A stretch of DNA of 64,000 bases from Polluticaenibacter yanchengensis (GTDB lineage Bacteria > Bacteroidota > Bacteroidia > Chitinophagales > Chitinophagaceae): the NCBI GenBank assembly GCA_027854065.1, contig JAQGEF010000012.1, forward strand, positions 83,987 through 147,986. The letters are read 5' to 3'. Below the pieces are notes generated by a model. That model saw only the letters and a program-made list of their open reading frames with translations. It ran no database searches and was not told the DNA's origin. Below are positions 52,845 through 61,540 of this stretch, in pieces; the first letter of the stretch is position 1, and every line of letters starts with the position of its first letter. The position numbers were made by a program, and so were the translations under genes.

Positions 52845-55841
52845 TTAAGCGAATTCTTCTGTTTTCTCTTTCTTTTCTTCAGATTTATGATCTGCGAGAG
52901 GTTTGTCTTTTTGGAAGTCAACCAGGATTGGTGCTGCCACAAAGATTGAAGAGTAAGTTCCAACCAATACGCCGATTAACATTGCGAACGCGAAACCTCG
53001 TGTTACTTCTCCACCTACTACAAACAATATTAATATTGAAATAAATACGGTGAAAGATGTCATAATGGTACGGCTTAATGTATCATTGATGGAACGGTTG
53101 ATGATTGTTTCTTTGCTTGCGCCTTTCATTAAACCTAAGTTCTCACGAATACGGTCGAATACGATAACGGTATCATTCATGGAGAAACCTACTACTGTTA
53201 GGATGGCGGCGATAAAGTGCTGGTCGATCTCTAACGGAAATGGCATGATTCCACGGCAGAAACTAAATACTGCTAATGTTACCAATACGTCATGTATTAA
53301 TGAAATGATGGTACCGATGCTGAAACGTGAGTCACGGAAACGTGCAAATATGTACACTACAATGGCGAGGATGGCTAAACCGGTGGCATAGATGGCTCCT
53401 CTTTTCAGGTCTTCTGAAATTGATGGCTGTACTGTTTGCTGCGCGATTTTGTAATCTGCATCAAATTTTTCGAAACTTAATCCATTTGGTAAGAAACTGC
53501 TTAAGCCGGTATAAAGTGTTCTTTCTACCAAACTGTCTATTTTCATACCTGGCTCATCTATTTTATAAGCGGTTGTAATGTTTAAATGTTTCTGGTCGCC
53601 AACGGTTTTAATAATGGGATGTTCTCCAAATACATTGTGCAATGCATTTGCTACGTCTTCATTTTTAACTGCCTGGTCGAATTTAACGGTATAGCTACGG
53701 CCTCCTTTAAATTCTACACCATAATCGAACCCGTTGAAGAATGAAGCGATACCTAAGGCGATCAAGATGCCTGAAACGATATATGCTTTTTTTCTACCTT
53801 CGATAAATTTGAACTGTGCGTGTTTGAAAATTTTACGGCTGATGCCTGTAAAGTATTCTAAATGCTTGCCTCTGTCCGTGAACCAGTCTGTCATTGTGCG
53901 ACTGATTAAGATTCCACAGAATAAGTTAAGTGCAATACCCCACATTTGTACGAATGCAAAACCTTTTACCGGACCTAAACCGAAATAGTAAAGGATGGCT
54001 GCGGTGATGAATGTTGTAATGTGTGCATCTAATACCGGCGCTAATGAGCGACGGTAACCGATGTTTACGGCTTCTTTATAAGATTTACCATGACTTAATT
54101 CTTCTTTGATACGCTCGAATATTAATACGTTGGTATCCACGGCCATACCTATGGTGAGTACGAGACCGGCGATGGATGCTGCGGTGAAGGTGTTACCGAG
54201 GGCTGTAAGAATGGCTATGGTAAACAGGATGTTTAGGATTAATGATACGTTTGCGATCCATCCGCCGCTGTTGTAGTAAGCTAACATTAATACGAAGATT
54301 ACTGCGAATGCGATGGTGAAGGCTAACATACCACCGTTTACGGCTTCTTCTCCTAAAGTTGGTCCAACTACTTGTTCCTGAACTATTTTGGCAGGAGCGG
54401 GTAATTTACCGCTTTTAAGCATTTCTGCCATATCGGTTGCTTCTTTTACGGTATAGCTTCCGGTAATTTCGGAACTACCGTTTGGAATGACTGTATTTAC
54501 ATTTGGGGCTGTTTGTACAAAATCGTCTAAAACAATGGCAATGCCTTTCCCGATGTTGTCACCTGTCATTTTAGCCCATATTTTGGAACCAATCGGGTCC
54601 ATTTGCATTTTGATGGCTACTTTACCACGATCATCAAAATCCTGGCTGGCATCTTCGATATGTTCACCTTCTAATTTTGCTTTACTACCGTCAACGGTTT
54701 TTAAAGCATAGAGGTTTACTACCTGGTTTTGTGCTTCGCTGCCAAAACTACCGTAAGAGAACTTTAGGTTAGCCGGGAATTTTGAAGCGATGATTGGATC
54801 TTTTAACAGTGCGCTTAATGCTGCGGTATCTGCAGTCATTACGGCACCTATGGCTGCAGGAAAGAATACTTTTCCTGTTTTTGGATCCTGCTCGGGCTGG
54901 TAGATCTGTGCGAACTTGCTTACAATAGGATTTTCTTTTGCAAAGTTAGCTACTAATGCTGCTGTATCTACTTTGGTAGAATCGGCAGGATCTACAGTTA
55001 CTTTAGTGGTATCTGTGCCTTTGTGTACGGCGGCGTAAGCTTCCTGTGCACTTTTTAAGCTGGCATCAATTTCCTGGATATTATACAATTCGAAAAACTG
55101 TAAGTTAGCTGAACTTTGTAAGTATGCGCGTACGCGTTCTTTTTCGTTCGTTCCTGCTAATTCTACGGTGATTACTTTTTTGGCTTTATCGGAATTGATG
55201 GTTGGGGATGCTACACCGAAACGGTCTATACGGTTACGTAAGATGTTGGCAGTGCTTGCAAAGGCGTCATCTGCTTCTTTCCTGATATATTCAATTACCT
55301 GGTTATCGCTGGAGGCTATTGTTACTTTTCCTTTGCTAGGACCGGCAAAAATGCCACTCAATTTAGCGCCGTTTGAAAGGCTTGAGTAGTTGGCAATAAA
55401 CAAGTCAATGAGATCTTTACCTGAAGTTGCTTTTTCAGCAATTGCTTTTTCTAAGGCTGCGTTAAAGGTTTTATCGGTAGAATGTCCGCTTAAGCTACGC
55501 AATAAATCGGCCATACCTACTTCTAAAGTTACGCTCATACCGCCTTGTAAGTCCAAACCAAGCTTTGCTTCCTGGTCTTTTGCACTTTTATAGGTTTCTC
55601 CAAACCATGTTATTTTAGTTTGGCTGGTACTGTCCAACAAACGTTGCAAGCGTACTTTTACAGCATTCTTATATTCTTCACTATTCACATCAGCGCCTGG
55701 CATGGTGGCTTTTACAAACCTTTCCGCCTGTGCTTTCATCTTTTTCTCATGGCTTTTTACAAACCAACTATGAGACATTTGATAAACGCTGAAGATAATA
55801 AATAGAGCGGCAAAAAACCGCACCATACCTTTCATTTGCAT
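52845..55841 (-). CDS. secDF: Protein translocase SecDF fusion
   Basis: SecDF uses the proton gradient to pull secreted proteins from the SecYEG channel. The 998-residue protein fuses SecD and SecF. The N-terminal TM helix is followed by LGLDLQGGMSVTLEV, the large P1 domain and a SecD six-helix block (LVLTIGMAVDTNVLIFERIK). The SecF part has FNGFDYGVEFKGGRSYTVKF and the helix motif VGFSMNDTVIVFDRIRENLG. The C-terminal tail is Lys/Glu-rich and cytoplasmic. Compared with E. coli SecD the P1 domain is enlarged, as usual in Bacteroidota. A TACATTTG box lies 34 bp upstream of the start. Confidence 0.97.
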   Translation of the reverse strand: MQMKGMVRFFAALFIIFSVYQMSHSWFVKSHEKKMKAQAERFVKATMPGADVNSEEYKNAVKVRLQRLLDSTSQTKITWFGETYKSAKDQEAKLGLDLQGGMSVTLEVGMADLLRSLSGHSTDKTFNAALEKAIAEKATSGKDLIDLFIANYSSLSNGAKLSGIFAGPSKGKVTIASSDNQVIEYIRKEADDAFASTANILRNRIDRFGVASPTINSDKAKKVITVELAGTNEKERVRAYLQSSANLQFFELYNIQEIDASLKSAQEAYAAVHKGTDTTKVTVDPADSTKVDTAALVANFAKENPIVSKFAQIYQPEQDPKTGKVFFPAAIGAVMTADTAALSALLKDPIIASKFPANLKFSYGSFGSEAQNQVVNLYALKTVDGSKAKLEGEHIEDASQDFDDRGKVAIKMQMDPIGSKIWAKMTGDNIGKGIAIVLDDFVQTAPNVNTVIPNGSSEITGSYTVKEATDMAEMLKSGKLPAPAKIVQEQVVGPTLGEEAVNGGMLAFTIAFAVIFVLMLAYYNSGGWIANVSLILNILFTIAILTALGNTFTAASIAGLVLTIGMAVDTNVLIFERIKEELSHGKSYKEAVNIGYRRSLAPVLDAHITTFITAAILYYFGLGPVKGFAFVQMWGIALNLFCGILISRTMTDWFTDRGKHLEYFTGISRKIFKHAQFKFIEGRKKAYIVSGILIALGIASFFNGFDYGVEFKGGRSYTVKFDQAVKNEDVANALHNVFGEHPIIKTVGDQKHLNITTAYKIDEPGMKIDSLVERTLYTGLSSFLPNGLSFEKFDADYKIAQQTVQPSISEDLKRGAIYATGLAILAIVVYIFARFRDSRFSIGTIISLIHDVLVTLAVFSFCRGIMPFPLEIDQHFIAAILTVVGFSMNDTVIVFDRIRENLGLMKGASKETIINRSINDTLSRTIMTSFTVFISILILFVVGGEVTRGFAFAMLIGVLVGTYSSIFVAAPILVDFQKDKPLADHKSEEKKEKTEEFA

Positions 55842-55874
55842 AAGTACAGAATTATCGAAATTTTAAATGGACTG

Positions 55875-55882
55875 CAAATGTA
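55875..55882 (-). promoter_or_regulatory. Promoter -7 box of secDF
   Basis: The minus strand reads TACATTTG, an exact TAnnTTTG match, about 34 bp before the ATG. Confidence 0.5.
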
Positions 55883-55995
55883 GGGGAATGACAAATATTT
55901 ACGTAAAAATCTGTTAAATAACTTATCACTATCTGCATTTTTTTTTCCACTTTTACATATATTTAGGTTATTTACGCTGTTTTCAAGCTATTAAT

Positions 55996-56706
55996 ATGAG
56001 TAAAAACCGCCATTTTTATTATTCCCGTTTTTTTATTTTCTTAATTACTGCAGTTATAACATTTTGTTTTTATGCCTGTAAAAAGGAAAATGATCATTAC
56101 AACGCTCAAATTACCTATGCTAACCTGAGCCCGGAAATAAGAAATTTAAACCTGGCGTTTGCGAACAATGCTGTTAACCCGGATAATGCTTTTAATAACT
56201 GGGACGCATTTGATCTGCCTTCTTATTATGATACGCTTAAATGGTCTTATGACAATGACCTGGCGGCCCCTGACTCTTCTTACCTGGTGAGCTTGAAAAG
56301 CAATGCGCGCTATACCTATATCGTATATGATTCGCTGGACAAGGCTAAAGTATTTTTTCAACGTAATTTACTGCCTTCTTCTTACGACAAATCTAAAACC
56401 TACTACCGTTTTTTTAATGCGCTTCATGATGCGGATTCTTTGTATTTATCTATTTATGTGAATGATACGACTAACCGTTCATTGACTTCTGCTACGGCGT
56501 TTGGTAATTTCCTGGCGAGTAACAGTTATACTGCTTATGATACAGTGACTACGAAATTGTGGCTGAAAAATAAATCGGTGGCACTGGATTCTATTACTGA
56601 CTTCCAGTTAGTAAGGGGCCAATATATTACGGTTATTGCGGCGGGTATCTTAAATAATAATGGTGTTTATAAGCCTCAATTGAAGATTATAGAAACGAAG
56701 GAGTAG
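55996..56706 (+). CDS. Lipoprotein of unknown function
   Basis: The 236-residue protein has a long N-terminal hydrophobic segment with a lipobox-like FCFYACKKEND. The mature part is rich in Asp/Tyr/Ser and beta-strands (DLPSYYDTLKWSYDNDLA, TYIVYDSLDKAKVFFQR, QLVRGQYITVIAAGI). The strand pattern is a little like DUF4397-type adhesin-like domains, but I cannot assign a family. It is a single-gene unit divergent from secDF. Confidence 0.7.
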   Translation: MSKNRHFYYSRFFIFLITAVITFCFYACKKENDHYNAQITYANLSPEIRNLNLAFANNAVNPDNAFNNWDAFDLPSYYDTLKWSYDNDLAAPDSSYLVSLKSNARYTYIVYDSLDKAKVFFQRNLLPSSYDKSKTYYRFFNALHDADSLYLSIYVNDTTNRSLTSATAFGNFLASNSYTAYDTVTTKLWLKNKSVALDSITDFQLVRGQYITVIAAGILNNNGVYKPQLKIIETKE

Positions 56707-57159
56707 TTTTTGAGTTGTATTCTAATGATTTCTTTTTGACGGTGATGATGGCAATTATCCGGGCATTGGTGTGAATTTCAACCGACGTCAGATTGAATGC
56801 CTTTCTGCGGGCGATTAACGGGGTTATAGTGCTATGGCGTATTTTACATGTTTTTTTGCGTATACGGATTTAGCATGATCTGCGGGTATTTTTTATAATG
56901 CTACCTGAAACTAACATTATCTTAGTGGCTTATGCTGATGCGCCTGTTCAGGATTTTATTAAACTCATTATTAAGTTATTATAAAGGCTTTGCTTAACCG
57001 AAATTTATCTTTTATAAATCGTAATTAGGAAAACGGGCTGACTTTCAGTTGTTGATTGACAAAAAATCTTAAATTCCGGTTATGGTTTTAATATGAACTG
57101 TGAAAATTGTTGCGGAGTTCGGGGAAATTTTGCATTACTGCTAAAGGGGATTGATAAAG

Positions 57160-57220
57160 ATGAACGGAGCGTCGCAACGATGTTAAATAGCAGTACTTAT
57201 GATGACTCAATAAAAATGAC
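57160..57220 (-). repeat. Dispersed ~60-bp element, copy E
   Basis: Plus strand: GGAGCGTCGCAACGATGTTA, AATAGCAGTAC and TGATGACTCAATAAA, the inverse of copies A, B and D. It is about 42 bp upstream of the M1 peptidase start. The rest of the 555-bp gap from 56707 shows nothing clear. Confidence 0.65.
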
Positions 57221-57261
57221 CTGTTGTTTTTAATGTAAAGCGGGTGAAACATATTGATGTT

Positions 57262-59250
57262 ATGTATTTTGAATTATTAAAAAAACAGAATTTGATTTTG
57301 AAAAAAGGTTTATTGACAGGTTTGTTGCTGGCAGGCACGGGTATTTTGAGTGCGCAGCTTAAAAGTAGCTATAATCATCACGAGGCATTTGCTTTGAATT
57401 TTTACAAGGAACAGGGGAATGATGTGCGTGCGGCAGATGGTACTCCGGGCCCGAAATACTGGCAAAATACGAACGACTACAAAATTGAAGTGAGCCTGGA
57501 TGATGTTAATCATTCTATTGAGGGTTCTGTTACGATAAAATATACTAATAACAGTACGCAACACCTTGATTTTTTATGGCTGCAGCTGGACCAAAATGCC
57601 TATGACCTGAAAAGTAAGGCTATTGCTACGACGAGTATTGGGGGTAGCCGTTATGAGAACAAAAACTTTACTGAGGGTGGTTATAAAATAAGATCGGTAG
57701 AAATATCATCTAATGGTAAAAACTTTGCCGGGGCTGAATATTATATTAATGACAGCCGTATGCAGATCTTGCTGCCTGCCGGCCTGAAGGCGAATGGCGG
57801 TACTATGAACATTAAAATAGCTTACGGGTATGTTATTCCTGAATTCGGCTCTGACAGGACGGGCAGAATGAATACTAAAAATGGCTGGATCTACAATATT
57901 GCTCAATGGTTCCCGAGGATGGCTGTTTATGATAATCTTCGGGGATGGAATAACCTGCCCTACCTGGGATCGGGTGAATTTTACCTGGATTATGGTAATT
58001 ATGATTATAGTATTACTGTTCCTGCTTCGCATATAGTGGTGGGCTCGGGTGAACTGCTGAACCCGAAAGAGGTGCTTACGGCTACGCAACTGCAGCGTTG
58101 GAACGAGGCGGTGAACAGTGAGAAAACGGTTATGCTGAGAACTGCAGAAGAGGTGACTGAGTCTTCGAGCCGTCCGGCTAAGGATAAACTTACCTGGAAA
58201 TTCCGATGTCATAATACGCGGGATGTGGCTTTTGCGAGTTCTAAAGCGTTTGTATGGGACGCTGCGCGCATTAACCTCCAGGATGGTAAAAGGGCGCTGG
58301 CTATGAGTGCGTACCAGGCGGAGGTTGGCGGTGACAGTGCCTGGGGCAGAAGTACGGAATATGTAAAGGGTGCTGTGGAATTTTACTCTAAGCATTTATA
58401 TAATTACCCTTACCCTATGGCTGTGAATGTGGCCGGGAATATTGGCGGGATGGAATACCCTGGCATCGTGTTTTGCGGGTATAAGGCGAAACGTGGCTCT
58501 CTGTGGGGTGTTACGAATCATGAATTCGGGCATATCTGGTTCCCGATGATCATTGGTACGAACGAACGTGAATTTGCATGGATGGACGAGGGTTTTAATA
58601 CTTTTGTGAACCGCCTGGCGGATGCGTCCTTTAATAATGGTGAATATAGCAATAACCGGGCGATGGACTTAAAAACTGCTGCAAAAACTTATGCGGGACT
58701 GGGGGAAGGTATTTATAACAGTACTCATACTTTAAATGAGCGGCATCTTGGTTCATTGGCTTACTATAAACCGTCTGTTGGTTTGGATATGCTGCGCAAT
58801 GTGGTGCTTGGCAAGGACCGTTTTGATAAGGCTTTTCATTATTATTTCCAGAAATGGGCGTTTAAACATCCTACTTCGTATGATTTTTTCAGGGCGATGG
58901 AAAATTATGCGGGGGAGGACCTGGCATGGTTCTGGCGTGGCTGGTTTCTTAATGACTGGAAAATAGATATGGCGGTGGAAGATGTGAGCCGGGCTGATGT
59001 GAAGGATAACAATAAAGGGAGTATTATTACGCTGGTGAATTTGGGACAGATGCCGATGCCTGTACCTTTGCAGGTAACTTTTGAAGATGGTGAGATTATG
59101 CAACTGGACCTGCCTGTGGAAGTGTGGCAAAGGGGGCCGGTGTGGAAAGTAAAGATTGCGAATGCGAAAACGATCATAAGGGTTCAGATAGATCCTAAGG
59201 GGCAAATAGCTGATATAGATACGAACAATAATAAGTGGACGAGTCAATAG
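57262..59250 (+). CDS. M1 family zinc metallopeptidase (aminopeptidase N-like)
   Basis: The secreted peptidase has a signal segment ([16 protein letters not shown]), the M1 N-terminal saddle domain ([20 protein letters not shown]), a GGMEYPG variant of the exopeptidase GAMEN loop, and the zinc site HEFGH followed 18 residues later by Glu in [24 protein letters not shown] and [16 protein letters not shown] complete the catalytic part. It should remove N-terminal residues from peptides in the periplasm. A GTG at 57244 is also in frame, but the ATG at 57262 gives a better-spaced signal peptide. The stop is followed by a bidirectional terminator. Confidence 0.92.
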   Translation: MYFELLKKQNLILKKGLLTGLLLAGTGILSAQLKSSYNHHEAFALNFYKEQGNDVRAADGTPGPKYWQNTNDYKIEVSLDDVNHSIEGSVTIKYTNNSTQHLDFLWLQLDQNAYDLKSKAIATTSIGGSRYENKNFTEGGYKIRSVEISSNGKNFAGAEYYINDSRMQILLPAGLKANGGTMNIKIAYGYVIPEFGSDRTGRMNTKNGWIYNIAQWFPRMAVYDNLRGWNNLPYLGSGEFYLDYGNYDYSITVPASHIVVGSGELLNPKEVLTATQLQRWNEAVNSEKTVMLRTAEEVTESSSRPAKDKLTWKFRCHNTRDVAFASSKAFVWDAARINLQDGKRALAMSAYQAEVGGDSAWGRSTEYVKGAVEFYSKHLYNYPYPMAVNVAGNIGGMEYPGIVFCGYKAKRGSLWGVTNHEFGHIWFPMIIGTNEREFAWMDEGFNTFVNRLADASFNNGEYSNNRAMDLKTAAKTYAGLGEGIYNSTHTLNERHLGSLAYYKPSVGLDMLRNVVLGKDRFDKAFHYYFQKWAFKHPTSYDFFRAMENYAGEDLAWFWRGWFLNDWKIDMAVEDVSRADVKDNNKGSIITLVNLGQMPMPVPLQVTFEDGEIMQLDLPVEVWQRGPVWKVKIANAKTIIRVQIDPKGQIADIDTNNNKWTSQ

Positions 59251-59253
59251 TAG

Positions 59254-59292
59254 TTAAAGAAAAAGAGCCTTTGAAAGGCTCTTTTTCTTTAA
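59254..59292. terminator. Bidirectional terminator overlapping the ygiD-like stop codon
   Basis: A perfect 18-bp stem (TTAAAGAAAAAGAGCCTT with its complement) has a 3-base loop. The minus-strand stop TAA of the next gene (59289-59291) lies in the stem. Confidence 0.92.
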
Positions 59293-60170
59293 CTATATAA
59301 AACTGATGTCATGTTTAATGAACCTGCTACGAGTGAATCGTTGAAAAAAGCGGGTGTTTCATTTTTGGCCTGTAAACCGAGTGCGTACATTAATGGATAA
59401 TAATGGTCCGGTGTGGGTATGGCGAGTGCAGCTGATTTACTGAGGGCACTATAATTGATGAGTGCTTTATGATCGTTATCGAGAATTTTTGTTTTAAACA
59501 GCTCGTGCATTTCTATGGCCCAGTCATAACCATAATTTTCTTTATCGAGATTGCGCCAGTCCACCATTCTTAAATTGTGTACCATATTGCCGCTTCCTAT
59601 TATGAGTACTCCTTTTTTGCGTAATGCCATTAATTCTTTTGCCATGTCATAATGGTATTGGGCGGGTTTGCTGTAATCAATGCTCAGCTGCAATACGGGT
59701 ATATTCGCATCGGGAAAAATATGCCTGACGACCGTCCATGCGCCGTGGTCTAACCCCCAATCATGATCGAGTACGACATCTGTACTTTTAATGAGTTTTT
59801 TTGTTTCTTCGGCTAAAATTTTATCTCCCGGCGCTGGGTATTTTACATCGAACAACTCCTGGGGGAATCCTCCGAAATCATGAATGGTTTTAGGAAAATC
59901 CATGGCGGTTACGGCGGTGCCTTTTGTAAGCCAGTGGGCGGATATAACGAGGACTGCTTTGGGTGTGGGCAGATCTTTTCCGAGTTTTTTCCATGCCTGG
60001 CTAAAACTGTTATCGAGTATGCCGTTCATAGGGGAGCCATGCCCTATAAATAATGCGGGCATTAACACATCCTGTTCGCCCAGCTCACCTGTAAATTTAT
60101 TAAAAGCTGATAAACTACTCATACTTAACGCTCCTATTCCTAAATGTTTTAAAAATTGTTTTCTATCCAT
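59289..60170 (-). CDS. ygiD: 4,5-DOPA-extradiol-dioxygenase-like protein
   Basis: The 293-residue protein belongs to the LigB/YgiD class of ring-cleaving dioxygenases, which use a non-haem metal. It has an N-terminal TAT-like or signal-like stretch (FLKHLGIGALSMSSLSAFNK) not typical of E. coli YgiD. Then come ALFIGHGSPMNGI, VISAHWLTKG, HDFGGFPQELFDVKYPAPG, LDHGAWTVVRHIFPDANIPV and IIGSGNMVHNLR with the metal and catalytic His residues. The C-terminal PTPDHYYPLMYALG is characteristic. The natural substrate in these bacteria is unknown. Confidence 0.9.
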   Translation of the reverse strand: MDRKQFLKHLGIGALSMSSLSAFNKFTGELGEQDVLMPALFIGHGSPMNGILDNSFSQAWKKLGKDLPTPKAVLVISAHWLTKGTAVTAMDFPKTIHDFGGFPQELFDVKYPAPGDKILAEETKKLIKSTDVVLDHDWGLDHGAWTVVRHIFPDANIPVLQLSIDYSKPAQYHYDMAKELMALRKKGVLIIGSGNMVHNLRMVDWRNLDKENYGYDWAIEMHELFKTKILDNDHKALINYSALSKSAALAIPTPDHYYPLMYALGLQAKNETPAFFNDSLVAGSLNMTSVLYS

Positions 60171-60289
60171 TATTCTTTTCTGTTCCCGGAAATGATGATG
60201 TATAATACTTGACCGGGTACAAAGTTGAGAAAGTATTTTTTAATGGTGATTGATATATGATAAGAAATAATGTTAAGGCGATGGGCTTT

Positions 60290-60412
60290 GTGCTGTGGTA
60301 ATCCTTTTTATCGTCTGTCCGGCGTGCTTTGGGGTCCGCTATCGCTCCGTGCAAGCACCAGGCTCGTTCCTCGCCTGCCCACGCATGCCGCAGCCGCTCA
60401 ACTTTATCATTC
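60290..60412. repeat. REP-like element R7
   Basis: GTCTGTCCGGCGTGC, GGGGTCCGCTATCGCTCCG, GGCTCGTTCCTCGCCTGCC and GCATGCCGCAGCC resemble the R4/R6 words in inverse orientation. Open frames reported in this interval are repeat byproducts. Confidence 0.6.
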
Positions 60413-60477
60413 TATTTATCGTATGAATCTGCAACCGACGGGATATTTTTATACCTTTAGTGATATTAACCTGGTAT

Positions 60478-60900
60478 ATGAACGAAGATATTGAAAATAA
60501 GCTGCTTAATAAAAATACGAAGCCTACGAGTATGCGCATCCTGGTATATGATTTCCTGAGTACGCAGCAGGTGGCTTTATCGCTTTCTGAAATAGAGGCG
60601 CATTTTGCCAATGCTGACAGGATCACGATTTACCGGACGCTTAAAACATTTGAAGAAAAGGGTATTATTCACAGTATACAGGAAAATAATACGAGTCGCT
60701 ACAAGCTTTGCCTGGATGATTGTAACGAGGAGACGCATAAGGACTGGCACTTGCATTTTTACTGTAAAATTTGTAAACAAACGACTTGTAAGGAAGATTA
60801 TTATATACCTGCGAAACCGGATGCGAACTTCCGAATTGATGAAATAAGGTTGTTTGCTAAAGGGATCTGTGAAGATTGCCTGGATGAATCTTTGCAATAG
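60478..60900 (+). CDS. Fur-family metal-responsive regulator
   Basis: The 140-residue protein has the winged-helix DNA-binding domain (PTSMRILVYDFL, LSEIEAHFANADRITIYRTL) and a dimerisation domain with His-rich HKDWHLHFYCKICKQTTC. A second Cys pair CEDC lies at the C-terminus, giving the structural Zn CxxC...CxxC. Its place upstream of a P-type metal exporter suggests control of zinc or a similar metal rather than iron, but sequence does not decide between Fur and Zur. The frame extends to a GTG at 60460; ATG 60478 is preferred. Confidence 0.92.
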   Translation: MNEDIENKLLNKNTKPTSMRILVYDFLSTQQVALSLSEIEAHFANADRITIYRTLKTFEEKGIIHSIQENNTSRYKLCLDDCNEETHKDWHLHFYCKICKQTTCKEDYYIPAKPDANFRIDEIRLFAKGICEDCLDESLQ

Positions 60901-60940
60901 GATTGCACTACTGTTCTCTTTTTCTTTGCATTATACAATT

Positions 60941-61540
60941 ATGGAACAGTTTATTAAAATATTTTTACCGGTTTATTTCAGTTTCTATTTTCTAGCGACC
61001 TTTCTGGTACCTTCTCTGTTGGTGGCGAAAAGGGCGGGTCAATCGGCATTGGTATTGCCTAATGATAATACAGTGGAGGGGTTAACGGGCCGGTACTTTA
61101 AACTGGCTATTGTGTTGCTCAGCATTTACACCTTTGCCTATGCCTTGTTTCCCGGGCCTATCTCTTTTTTTCTTTCTGCCTGGAATGCGTCTCCCAAAAT
61201 GCAGATAGCGGGTATCATGATACTGGCTGCAGCGCTTGGTATAAGTATTACTGCACTTTACTACATGAAAAACTCCTGGCGGATTGGCATTGATAAAAAC
61301 AATAAAACTGATTTGATCACCGGGGGTATTTTTGCTTATTCCAGGAACCCTGTTTTCTTCTCTATATTGTTAGGCCTAACGGGGCTAATGCTGCTGACGC
61401 CTAATACATTTACGATTTCGATATCGCTGGCAATCTATATTCTTATTCAAATGCAGATTAGGCTTGAAGAGGCGTTTTTAACGGAAATACATGGACAAAA
61501 ATATTTAAATTACAAAAATGAAACCAGGAGGTTTATATAA
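60941..61540 (+). CDS. ICMT/PEMT-like membrane methyltransferase
   Basis: The 199-residue membrane protein has about five TM segments, starting FIKIFLPVYFSFYFLATFLV. A C-terminal half typical of isoprenylcysteine carboxyl methyltransferase-type proteins follows: GIDKNNKTDLITGGIFAYSR, NPVFFSILLGLTGLML and the RLEEAFLTEIHGQKYLNYKN SAM-binding tail. Such genes often accompany metal P-type ATPases, with an unknown target. The long frame begins inside fur, but ATG 60941 is the first start after the fur stop. It overlaps the next gene by TAATG. Confidence 0.85.
   Translation: MEQFIKIFLPVYFSFYFLATFLVPSLLVAKRAGQSALVLPNDNTVEGLTGRYFKLAIVLLSIYTFAYALFPGPISFFLSAWNASPKMQIAGIMILAAALGISITALYYMKNSWRIGIDKNNKTDLITGGIFAYSRNPVFFSILLGLTGLMLLTPNTFTISISLAIYILIQMQIRLEEAFLTEIHGQKYLNYKNETRRFI

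Noticed and set aside
60270-60494. Small ORF upstream of fur
   Set aside because: It lies in REP-like repeat R7 and has no family-like sequence.
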